From Chamaesiphon sp031376885 (GTDB lineage Bacteria > Cyanobacteriota > Cyanobacteriia > Cyanobacteriales > Chamaesiphonaceae): a DNA stretch of 7,679 bases. This document shows, piece by piece, positions 1-5,787 of the stretch. The stretch's first letter is position 1. Each line of letters begins with the position of its first letter. The stretch spans positions 1 through 7,679 of the forward strand of contig JANMEL010000111.1 of assembly GCA_031376885.1 (NCBI GenBank). The letters run 5' to 3'. Under the pieces are notes generated by a model that worked only from the letters and a program-made list of their open reading frames with translations, was not told the origin of the DNA and ran no database searches. The translations under genes and the position numbers were made by a program.

Positions 1-24
1 GGGGGGGGGGGCGGGGGTCGGGGG
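1..24. repeat. G-homopolymer and G-rich low-complexity tract at window edge
   Basis: The window opens with eleven G, then C, five G, TC and five G, and is followed by the self-complementary GGGGCCCC at 32-39. The spacing GGGGGTC/GGGGG resembles the heptameric tracts elsewhere in the window. A long G run at the very edge may also mark a contig end or an unreliable base count. No coding potential is seen in 1-108. Confidence 0.6.
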
Positions 25-47
25 AAATTTTGGGGCCCCTATTATTG

Positions 48-95
48 GTGCCCTGGGGTCTGGGTTTGGGGCACGTTGAATCGTGCCCAGGGGTC
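48..95. repeat. Direct repeat GTGCCC(T/A)GGGGTC, two copies
   Basis: Two 13-base copies, GTGCCCTGGGGTC at 48-60 and GTGCCCAGGGGTC at 83-95, differ at one base and start 35 bases apart. Between them lies GGGCACG (69-75), which can pair with the GTGCCC of either copy, so two alternative hairpins are possible. Their role is unknown; they probably belong to the same repeat-rich intergenic family as the neighbouring heptads. Confidence 0.6.
69..88 (-). terminator. Hairpin downstream of the receiver gene, weak terminator candidate
   Basis: GGGCACG (69-75) and CGTGCCC (82-88) form a perfect 7-bp stem with a 6-base loop. On the transcribed minus strand the hairpin begins about 20 bases after the stop codon of the receiver gene, at the end of the operon as seen here. 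No U-tract follows it (the next minus-strand bases are CAAACCC), so it is not a classical intrinsic terminator. It could stabilise the 3' end or simply be repeat structure. Confidence 0.3.
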
Positions 96-109
96 AGGGG
101 TCAGAGGTT
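89..109. repeat. Heptameric repeat (AGGGGTC AGGGGTC AGAGGTT)
   Basis: Two exact AGGGGTC heptads (89-95, 96-102) are followed by a degenerate third (103-109). The tract touches the stop codon (109-111) of the minus-strand receiver gene, so the end of that reading frame sits at the repeat boundary. It is of the same period and G-rich type as the tracts at 3210-3279 and 3745-3779. Confidence 0.65.
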
Positions 110-534
110 TAGAGAGGGCGATGTTTGACAGTCATGCCGGAGAGGAGTTTGATTTTGGAGAGAAGTTTTGCTTTGATGGCTTCATACTCAGGAAATTCAC
201 TTCCCATCGGTTTGGGGAAGATGTCAGAGACTCCGGCTTGGAGGAGGGCGAAGACATTTTTGGTGTCGTCGGATTTGACGGAGTTACTGAGTACCAGAAT
301 GGGGCGGGGGAAGTTTGCCATTACTTGCTTTGTCAATTCCAAACCATCGACTGGCTCCATGTGGAAGTCGGTACAAATGACGGTAGGGTTGAGACGGGGA
401 ATCATGGCTAGAGCTTCTTGCCCGTTACGAGCAGTACCAACGATTTCTACTTCAGGTACGCTTTTGAATAAGCGTTGGAGTAGTTCCATTGCTACGGGAG
501 AGTCTTCAACTAAGAGAACTTTGGTCGGGGCCAT
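109..534 (-). CDS. Stand-alone CheB-type response regulator receiver protein (no methylesterase domain)
   Basis: This 141-residue cytoplasmic protein consists of one receiver domain. Visible residues are the acidic pair E10-D11, the phospho-acceptor D56 in a TDFHMEP stretch, S83 at the conserved Thr/Ser position and K108 in an FPKPMG motif. The VGTARNGQEAL, LKxxNP-like and DIFPKP stretches resemble the receiver half of chemotaxis methylesterase CheB more than CheY. CheB proteins normally continue through a linker into a methylesterase domain beginning near a GASTGG motif; here the frame stops after about 30 residues of tail (ending VKHRPL). The likely role is a phospho-acceptor for the CheA immediately upstream. 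The start codon lies one base after the cheA stop (TAA-A-ATG), which suggests translational coupling; only a distant AGG is present upstream. It may be a natural single-domain regulator or a truncated CheB; a separate methylesterase could lie outside the window. Confidence 0.9.
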   Translation of the reverse strand: MAPTKVLLVEDSPVAMELLQRLFKSVPEVEIVGTARNGQEALAMIPRLNPTVICTDFHMEPVDGLELTKQVMANFPRPILVLSNSVKSDDTKNVFALLQAGVSDIFPKPMGSEFPEYEAIKAKLLSKIKLLSGMTVKHRPL

Positions 535-535
535 T

Positions 536-3208
536 TTAGATTAACCTGGTAAGTGTTTCGAGTAAGAGTTGTTGGTCAAAGTCGCCTTTCGTAAGATAGG
601 CATTTGCCCCAGCTTGAAAACCGCGATCGCGATCGGCGGTTTGAGCCAGGGTGGTGACGAGCACCACTGGGAGGTACTCGTATTCGGCGTGTTGACGGAT
701 CTGAGCGGTAAGTTCCAATCCATTCCACCGAGGCATTTCTACATCGGAGATGACAAGATCGAATTTACCTGCTTGGAGTTTTTCCCAGCCTTCCAAGCCG
801 TCACTGGCTACTGTGACTTGGTAGCCAGCCCCGCCTAAGATTCGACGCATTTGAGTGCGAATCACGAGTGAGTCTTCCACCAGTAATAATGATGGTGAAT
901 CCACACTGACTAGATCTGATGACTCGACGATCGATGCTGATGACACTGGGGTACCACCTGCCGCAGTCGCAAATAGATCGATCGGATTGAGTACCAGACA
1001 GACTTCTCCTGTGCCCAAAATAGTCGCCCCAGAAATGTGGGGGACATTTTTGAGCACGGGGTGGGGTGCTTCGATCGTCACGAGTTGCCGATCGCGGATA
1101 CTATCTACCAGTAGTGCCAATTGTTGCTGTCCAGATTTAAGTAGGATACAAGCAACAGTATTGGTCGTGCGATGAATACTACTGGGAGAGGCGGGGGCGA
1201 TCGTCGGGAGTCGGAGCAAATCCGCCAGCCAAGCTACTGTAATCGTTTTTCCCGCGATCGTCGTGGTGGAAGTACCCCCCAGAGCGAAGATATCCGCTTT
1301 GTCGAGCAATAACATCCGATCGACATATTCCATCGGTAATGCGTAGATCCGATCGCCAACGGAGATCATCATCACTTGCTCACTACCGATCGAGTGACTG
1401 AGCTGGATCTTGAAGGTACAACCCTTCCCAGGAAACGATGTTACCTCCACTGAACCCTTGAGTCGTTCGACATTGGTACGCACGATATCCAGCCCCACAC
1501 CGCGCCCTGATAGCTCTGTAACCCGCGATCGAGTCGAAAAACCAGGCGCGAAGATCAGCGATTGGATTTGGCGATCGTCCATTGTCGCTAGTTGATTTTC
1601 GGTATACAAACCCCGTTTAATGGCTGTAGCTTTAATCCGTTTTAAATCCAATCCCCGCCCATCGTCAAGGATCTCGATCGTGGTTTGGTTTCCAGTTTGA
1701 CGTACCTGAATCATCAGAGTTGCCCCTGGTGTTTTGCCCTGCTGCTGGCGTTCTAAAGGGGTCTCAATGCCATGATCGATCGCATTTCGCAAAATATGCA
1801 TCAATGGGTCTTTGATCTCCTCCAGGAGCCGTTTATCGAGGAGTAAGTCACCACCCTCGATCGCCAAATTAATTTCTTTTGACTGTGTTTGCGCCAAATC
1901 TCTCACCATTCGCGGAAAGAGTTTGAAAATTGTTGTCAGGGGTAAGAGTCTGAGTTGTTTTACGCCCGATTGTAGAGCTGAGGTGACAAGATCCAGTCGG
2001 GAACTATCGCCGCCCATGAGTTGTTTGAATTTCCCGACTAATTTACCCATTTGTTCCCACTGTTGATGAGTGCGATTTAGATGGTGGTGAAGTGGGGATG
2101 CTGGGGGGAGTTGCTCAATGTAGGTTTGGATCTGGCGATAGTCGTTACTACCACTATCCCAGAGTTGGAATAGGGTTTCGATATCTGTCAATCGACTGGC
2201 GATTTGTTGGTTGATGACATCGATCTCACCTGTTTGTGCCATTAGTGCGTCGAGTTGACGCGCTTCGACGCGGATGGTGTCGATTTGCTCGGTAGTTGTG
2301 GCTGGAGTGGCGATCGGCTGGGCGATCGAGGGGCTGGTTGGTTCGATTTTTGCCGAGATCGACTCATCATCGAAGTTGGGGAATAGATCTGCTTCGCTAT
2401 CGATAAATGATATTCGTTGGCGATCGATCGCGCTGTCTTTGATGGGGAGGATTTCAAAGTCGGGTTCGATCGAAAATGCCAGATCGTCAGATTTTAAGCT
2501 TGAATCGTAGTTCGATGGCAATAGAAGATCGTCGATTGCCGTTTGCTCCCTGTCTTTAAGAGCAGGCAGATCGAAGATCGACGATTCTGGATTCTCGATC
2601 GCGGGAATTAGATCGAAATCCTTGAATACCATACCGAGATCCAAGTCTGGGCGGGTGGAGTCTGTTTGGGAGGGGGAGAGGGGGGGTAGCCATAGATCTG
2701 GGGCTGTACTTGAATTTTCAGTCAGCAGATCGAAGTCTGACAGGATCGGATCGGTACCAAATAGTCGATCTTCATCAAGTTGAGGCGGTGCAATCAGTTG
2801 AGGCGATCGAGCCGGAGGGTTTGATCTTCCAGCATCACCCATCAGAGTTGCCAATACCTGAAACATATTCACCTGATGGGGTTCTCCCGTCACAGCAGTA
2901 TGTGCCAATTGTTTGATCGTATCCAACCCTTTATAAAGTCGATCTGACAATACTCGATCGACTCTCTCATGACCCTTGGAAATGGGCACTAGACACTCTT
3001 CAATTTGATGGAGGAGAGTTTCGACATCTTCTACCCCCAACATCCGCGAGTCGCCCTTGAGGGTATGAGCAGCGCGTAATAAATCCTTGAGTGGATCGAT
3101 ATTTTCGGGATTTTTTTCCAATTCCATCAATGCGGATTCGATCGACTGAATATGTTCTGTTGCCGAAGTTTTGTACAGATCTCTAAGTTCTTCGTCATCA
3201 ATGTACAT
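536..3208 (-). CDS. cheA: Hybrid chemotaxis histidine kinase CheA with C-terminal receiver
   Basis: This 890-residue cytoplasmic kinase phosphorylates itself and passes phosphate to receiver domains. Domains in order: Hpt at about 5-105, with the phosphorylated His48 in AAHTLKGDS; a long acidic, low-complexity linker at about 125-305; dimerisation region at about 308-440; ATPase at about 444-605, with the N box around N475 (HILRNAIDHG), the G1 box DDGRG at 515-519, an FAPGFST stretch at 553-559 and GRGVGLDIV at 568-576; a CheW-like domain at about 609-750; and a receiver at 773-890, with E778/D779, acceptor D822 (SDVEMP) and K874. All catalytic residues appear intact, so it should be active. 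The P2 docking domain of enteric CheA is absent. The ATG start gives a complete Hpt helix, and no in-frame start lies between it and the stop at 3242-3244. There is no Shine-Dalgarno: the codon directly follows C-rich heptads in the mRNA. Related cyanobacterial kinases include PilL/PixL/Hmp types, which I cannot tell apart here. Confidence 0.95.
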   Translation of the reverse strand: MYIDDEELRDLYKTSATEHIQSIESALMELEKNPENIDPLKDLLRAAHTLKGDSRMLGVEDVETLLHQIEECLVPISKGHERVDRVLSDRLYKGLDTIKQLAHTAVTGEPHQVNMFQVLATLMGDAGRSNPPARSPQLIAPPQLDEDRLFGTDPILSDFDLLTENSSTAPDLWLPPLSPSQTDSTRPDLDLGMVFKDFDLIPAIENPESSIFDLPALKDREQTAIDDLLLPSNYDSSLKSDDLAFSIEPDFEILPIKDSAIDRQRISFIDSEADLFPNFDDESISAKIEPTSPSIAQPIATPATTTEQIDTIRVEARQLDALMAQTGEIDVINQQIASRLTDIETLFQLWDSGSNDYRQIQTYIEQLPPASPLHHHLNRTHQQWEQMGKLVGKFKQLMGGDSSRLDLVTSALQSGVKQLRLLPLTTIFKLFPRMVRDLAQTQSKEINLAIEGGDLLLDKRLLEEIKDPLMHILRNAIDHGIETPLERQQQGKTPGATLMIQVRQTGNQTTIEILDDGRGLDLKRIKATAIKRGLYTENQLATMDDRQIQSLIFAPGFSTRSRVTELSGRGVGLDIVRTNVERLKGSVEVTSFPGKGCTFKIQLSHSIGSEQVMMISVGDRIYALPMEYVDRMLLLDKADIFALGGTSTTTIAGKTITVAWLADLLRLPTIAPASPSSIHRTTNTVACILLKSGQQQLALLVDSIRDRQLVTIEAPHPVLKNVPHISGATILGTGEVCLVLNPIDLFATAAGGTPVSSASIVESSDLVSVDSPSLLLVEDSLVIRTQMRRILGGAGYQVTVASDGLEGWEKLQAGKFDLVISDVEMPRWNGLELTAQIRQHAEYEYLPVVLVTTLAQTADRDRGFQAGANAYLTKGDFDQQLLLETLTRLI
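2668..2686. repeat. G-rich tract inside the cheA linker coding region
   Basis: The plus strand reads GGG-A-GGGGG-AGA-GGGGGGG. In the minus-strand gene it encodes part of the Pro/Ser-rich segment around residues 174-181 (PPLSPSQ) of the CheA linker. It resembles the intergenic G-tract repeats, which suggests repeat growth tolerated in a disordered protein segment. It could form a quadruplex on the template strand. Confidence 0.4.
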
Positions 3209-3209
3209 A

Positions 3210-3279
3210 GGGGGTAGGGGATAGGGGATAGGGGTTAGGGGTTAGGGGGTAGGGGTTAGGGGGTACGGGTTAGGGTTTG
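3210..3279. repeat. Ten-unit heptameric G-rich tandem repeat abutting the cheA start
   Basis: Ten units of exactly seven bases start at 3210, 3217, 3224 and so on to 3273. Each holds a run of three to five G with spacers TA, ATA or TTA; the last two units are degenerate. The telomere-like G-rich strand is the plus strand, which is the template for cheA, so the cheA leader mRNA is C-rich (CCCCUAU, CCCCUAA). The first unit is separated from the cheA start codon (3206-3208) by one base. Such heptads are known in cyanobacterial genomes as STRR sequences. Bases 3215-3234 are a perfect inverted match to part of the tract at 3745-3779. Confidence 0.85.
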
Positions 3280-3310
3280 GCTAGTTGACAGAATCTCGAT
3301 TATCTTCTCT

Positions 3311-3682
3311 CTAACTGCCTAACTTTGCTTTCAGGGCTTTTTGTAATCCACGGATTGTCTTACTAGTTTCCGTTAACGCAGCTAAAGTCTTTTCTACATC
3401 ATCATTACTAATATATTCAAGTCGATTAGATAATAAAATTTGGGTTTCGAGTTCACAAATAGAACCAAAGGCAATAGCAATAAAGTGCAGAAACTCTTTG
3501 GTTGAATCTCTAGCATGTCCTTCAGCTAGGTTCGAGGGAACAGAAATAGCAGATCGGCGAATTTGGCTAGTCAATCCATAAGTTTCAGTTTTCGGGAAAG
3601 AATTTGTCAGTAAATAAATACGTTCTGTCAAATCCATGCCCAATTGCCAAGCCCTTAATTCTCGAAAGCTACTAATACCCAT
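3311..3682 (-). CDS. Four-helix-bundle protein, S23/23S-rRNA intervening-sequence family
   Basis: This small soluble protein of 123 residues has the usual length of the TIGR02436/S23 family. Diagnostic features are the N-terminal FRELRAWQLGMDLT, FPKTETYGLTSQIRRSAISVPSNLAEG at about 29-55, and the later CELETQILLSNRL at about 77-88. The family was first seen as ORFs inside 23S rRNA intervening sequences of some bacteria. The Avd protein of diversity-generating retroelements has the same fold, but no reverse transcriptase is present here. Its function outside rRNA is unknown. A good AAGGAG lies 11 bases before the ATG. The gene interrupts an otherwise chemosensory operon, is flanked by inverted heptad tracts and contains no CGATCG hexamer, unlike its neighbours. 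This suggests it came as a unit; a direct role in chemotaxis is not indicated. Confidence 0.92.
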   Translation of the reverse strand: MGISSFRELRAWQLGMDLTERIYLLTNSFPKTETYGLTSQIRRSAISVPSNLAEGHARDSTKEFLHFIAIAFGSICELETQILLSNRLEYISNDDVEKTLAALTETSKTIRGLQKALKAKLGS

Positions 3683-3693
3683 CTATCGATCTA

Positions 3694-3699
3694 CTCCTT
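3694..3699 (-). promoter_or_regulatory. Shine-Dalgarno of the S23-family gene
   Basis: AAGGAG on the minus strand, 11 bases before the ATG at 3682. It is the only strong Shine-Dalgarno found before any of the five genes, so the S23 gene seems to carry its own translation signal. An AT-rich stretch immediately upstream (3698-3715 region, TATATGTTTTATAAGG on the minus strand) could hold a promoter -10 element, but no convincing -35 was seen. Confidence 0.65.
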
Positions 3700-3731
3700 A
3701 TAAAACATATAAAAGTCACTGAACAGGGAAA

Positions 3732-3745
3732 AGTGCGTGAGCACT
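3732..3745 (-). terminator. Small hairpin after receptor 2, weak intrinsic-terminator candidate
   Basis: AGTGC and GCACT (plus-strand 3732-3736 and 3741-3745) form a 5-bp stem with a 4-base loop, followed on the minus strand by TTTTCCC. The stem and T-run are short, so termination would be partial at best. It directly follows the four-GGGG tract and precedes the S23 gene, so it may separate the receptor transcript from the S23 gene. Confidence 0.3.
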
Positions 3746-3779
3746 ATCCCCTATCCCCTATCCCCTATCCCCTATTCCC
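3745..3779. repeat. Five-unit heptameric repeat, G-rich on the mRNA strand, containing the receptor 2 stop codon
   Basis: Four exact CCCCTAT-type units and one degenerate unit on the plus strand give, on the minus strand, GGG-AATA followed by four GGGG runs separated by ATA. The stop codon of receptor 2 (TAG, 3781-3779) is formed by the first bases of the tract. In RNA the four GGGG runs with three-base loops match the standard quadruplex-forming pattern. The orientation is opposite to the tract at 3210-3279. Confidence 0.85.
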
Positions 3780-5581
3780 TAAACCACTGCTGCTTTTAGT
3801 TCATCTGCTACTTGAGTTAATTCTCTGGTAGTCATTTTTACTTGGTGCATACCGACGGCACTTTCTTGAGAACCTTGGGAAATCATCGTCATCGAGTTAA
3901 GTACTTGTTGAATGGCGATCGCTTGTTGTTTGGCACTGGTGGAAATTTGTTGAGAATTCAAAAATACGTTATTGACTGCATCTGTCACGCCGAGGAATGT
4001 AGAAGCGGTTTCTTCGGCCAGATTAATACCTTCTTTTACTGTTTTCGTACCTTCATCTGTTACCATAACTGTCCGGTTAATTGCTGTTTGAATATCTTCT
4101 GCTAGGGCATTAATTTTATCGGCAGATTTTTTACTTTGGTCGGCTAGTTTCCGAATTTCTCCCGCAACTACGCTGAATCCTTTACCTTGTTCTCCGGCAC
4201 GAGCTGCTTCTACTGCTGCGTTAAGTGCGAGCATATTCGTTTGACTCGCCAAATCTGCTACGAGGTCAGATACTGTCGTAATTTGTCCGGTTTGTTCGCT
4301 GAGATTGACAATTTGTTGAGCAATATTATCTACTTTTGTTTGAAGTCCATTCATTCCTTCTAGGGTTTGTCTTACCGATCGCGTTCCTTCTTCGGCGAGG
4401 GAAAGTGCTTGACGAGCACCATTAGCTGAAGCTTCAGCTTGTTCGGCAGATTGAACTGATATTGCTCCCAATTGATTGACAGTATTACTTGTTTCGATCG
4501 CCGAGTTTGCCTGAATGTTTACTGTTAGTTCTTGCATTTGGACTGTATCGACGATCGCTCCAGAAGAGTTGACGATCGTATCTGCCATATCAATGATGAA
4601 TTTAGTGGCTCGATTTCCTAGCAATAGTGATAAACTAATGGTTGTTGCACCTGCGGCTAACATGCCTAATACAAGTAGCAACAGAATTTGATTATCTTTT
4701 CCATTAATAATATCTGTCGATTTTGAGATAATGATACCTAAGTTACTATCACCCAATCCTTCTTTACTAGTAACACTATTAATCGAAATTAATTCTCGAT
4801 CGCTGCTAATTTTGTTTGTGTCAACGATTGTCACAGATTTTTCGCTATCTTTTAATTTCTCATAACCAGAAAAGATATTCGCTTCTCGACCAATCGTCTC
4901 GCCTTCAGTTGCTAAAATAAATTTATTTGTGTTTTTATCGATAATATGCAGCTTATTATTATTAGAACTGTACGGTGTCGCAACTAGTTTGAGTGAATCA
5001 ATGGGCATTCTCACCCAAACGATCGCTACCAATTGTCCAGTAAGATTATCTTTTGCTGGAGCAGAAAAATAAATTGACGATCGCTTAGTATCTTTATTTG
5101 TCTCGATCTTACTGATATAAGCTTTCCCACTTTTTGCTGTCTGAAAATATGCTTTGCTAGTCTGACTTTCATTGCTAGTTCCCTTGGAGCCAGCGATAAT
5201 ATTACCATTGATATCGACGATGGCCATAGCGTCAAAGATTTTGGATCGATCGAGATAGTCATTTAGAAAATTTTCCTTGTATTCCCTGGTCAATGATTGA
5301 ACAATTTTTGTCTCTTTTACTAATGGTAAATCTGCCAGAGTTTGAGTATCTTTTAACCGTAAGTCAAGAAAACGAGCTACCGAATCTGATAAGATGGTGG
5401 TGACTAGCTGTTGGTTTTTCTCTTCTGTATCTTGCAAATTATTATGAGAAATAACATATGCCAATGTTCCCACCCCAACTACAGGCAAGAGCGATAAGAA
5501 CACCGCCGCACCGATTGCTTTGACTTTGAAAGGTAGGCTATTAAACTTAGATTGAAAATTGGTAGTAAATGTATTTAGCAT
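3779..5581 (-). CDS. Methyl-accepting chemotaxis protein 2 (Cache-type sensor, no HAMP)
   Basis: This 600-residue inner-membrane receptor has a short cytoplasmic N-terminus, TM1 at about 21-45, and an extracytoplasmic sensor at about 46-297. The sensor resembles a double Cache (PDC) domain: FDAMAIVDINGNIIA at 116-130, KAYFQTAKSGKAYIS at 143-157, and SIYFSAPAKD with a following hydrophobic strand. TM2 lies at about 298-322, followed by a cytoplasmic coiled coil. The signalling hairpin tip is canonical: QTNMLALNAAVEAARAGE at 447-464, with N454, E458 and R461. From TM2 to the tip is only about 135 residues, too short for a HAMP plus the usual helix. Candidate methylation glutamates are E397-E398 and E523-E524. 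No CheR-binding pentapeptide is seen at the C-terminus. The ligand is unknown. No clear Shine-Dalgarno precedes the ATG. It is a tandem paralogue of receptor 1, most alike in the last 250 residues. Confidence 0.93.
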   Translation of the reverse strand: MLNTFTTNFQSKFNSLPFKVKAIGAAVFLSLLPVVGVGTLAYVISHNNLQDTEEKNQQLVTTILSDSVARFLDLRLKDTQTLADLPLVKETKIVQSLTREYKENFLNDYLDRSKIFDAMAIVDINGNIIAGSKGTSNESQTSKAYFQTAKSGKAYISKIETNKDTKRSSIYFSAPAKDNLTGQLVAIVWVRMPIDSLKLVATPYSSNNNKLHIIDKNTNKFILATEGETIGREANIFSGYEKLKDSEKSVTIVDTNKISSDRELISINSVTSKEGLGDSNLGIIISKSTDIINGKDNQILLLLVLGMLAAGATTISLSLLLGNRATKFIIDMADTIVNSSGAIVDTVQMQELTVNIQANSAIETSNTVNQLGAISVQSAEQAEASANGARQALSLAEEGTRSVRQTLEGMNGLQTKVDNIAQQIVNLSEQTGQITTVSDLVADLASQTNMLALNAAVEAARAGEQGKGFSVVAGEIRKLADQSKKSADKINALAEDIQTAINRTVMVTDEGTKTVKEGINLAEETASTFLGVTDAVNNVFLNSQQISTSAKQQAIAIQQVLNSMTMISQGSQESAVGMHQVKMTTRELTQVADELKAAVV

Positions 5582-5787
5582 AGTAGTTAGATATTGAATA
5601 TTGATGAGTAAATTTGAAGTTGGATAGCCGATCGGGTTTTTAAAAAGAACTTGGCTTTAATCTAGACGGTTGGGATGAATTCCCCCATGAAGCAATCCGC
5701 TTCCCTTCCGTTAAAGATGTCTAAGGGTTGAATGTGAGAAAATCAAGCATTTAATTAACTTCACTGACAATCTCCAACCCAATAGCT
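5582..5787. other. Spacer between the two receptor genes with potential structured element
   Basis: No convincing gene lies in these 206 bases. On the transcribed minus strand two small hairpins lie side by side: GAAGC/GCTTC (5689-5693 with 5699-5703) and GGGA/TCCC (5672-5675 with 5681-5684). They are enclosed by CTTTAA/TTAAAG (5711-5716 with 5655-5660) and CGG/CCG (5708-5710 with 5667-5669), giving a branched fold. A competing stem pairs 5703-5707 with 5723-5727. GGGTTG (5725-5730) and CAACCC (5775-5780) form a wider inverted repeat just after the receptor 1 stop. The plus strand also has an open, startless stretch from 5644 ending at a TAA near 5721. A mobile-element remnant or a leader RNA are both possible. 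Confidence 0.35.

Noticed and set aside
76..544. Open frames on the plus strand (76-411 and 125-544) opposite the receiver gene
   Set aside because: They are antisense to a clear receiver domain with all key residues, have no recognisable motif and show compositional bias expected from the complementary strand.
2242..2510. Overlapping open frames on both strands within the cheA linker
   Set aside because: The linker is low complexity and rich in CGATCG, which creates open frames by chance; the cheA frame is continuous with conserved domains on both sides.
3210..3279. CRISPR array or telomere
   Set aside because: The period is 7 bases with no unique spacers, so it is not CRISPR. TTAGGGG resembles telomere repeats, but it is internal, short and typical of cyanobacterial heptads.
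3311..3682. Diversity-generating retroelement accessory protein (Avd)
   Set aside because: The fold family is shared, but there is no reverse transcriptase, template repeat or variable repeat in the window, and the sequence fits the general S23 family.
3311..3682. 23S rRNA intervening sequence
   Set aside because: The surroundings are protein-coding chemosensory genes, not rRNA.
5720..5760. Promoter for receptor 2 within the spacer (TTGATT with TAGACA-like -10)
   Set aside because: The -10 match is only about three of six bases, and several equally poor alternatives exist.
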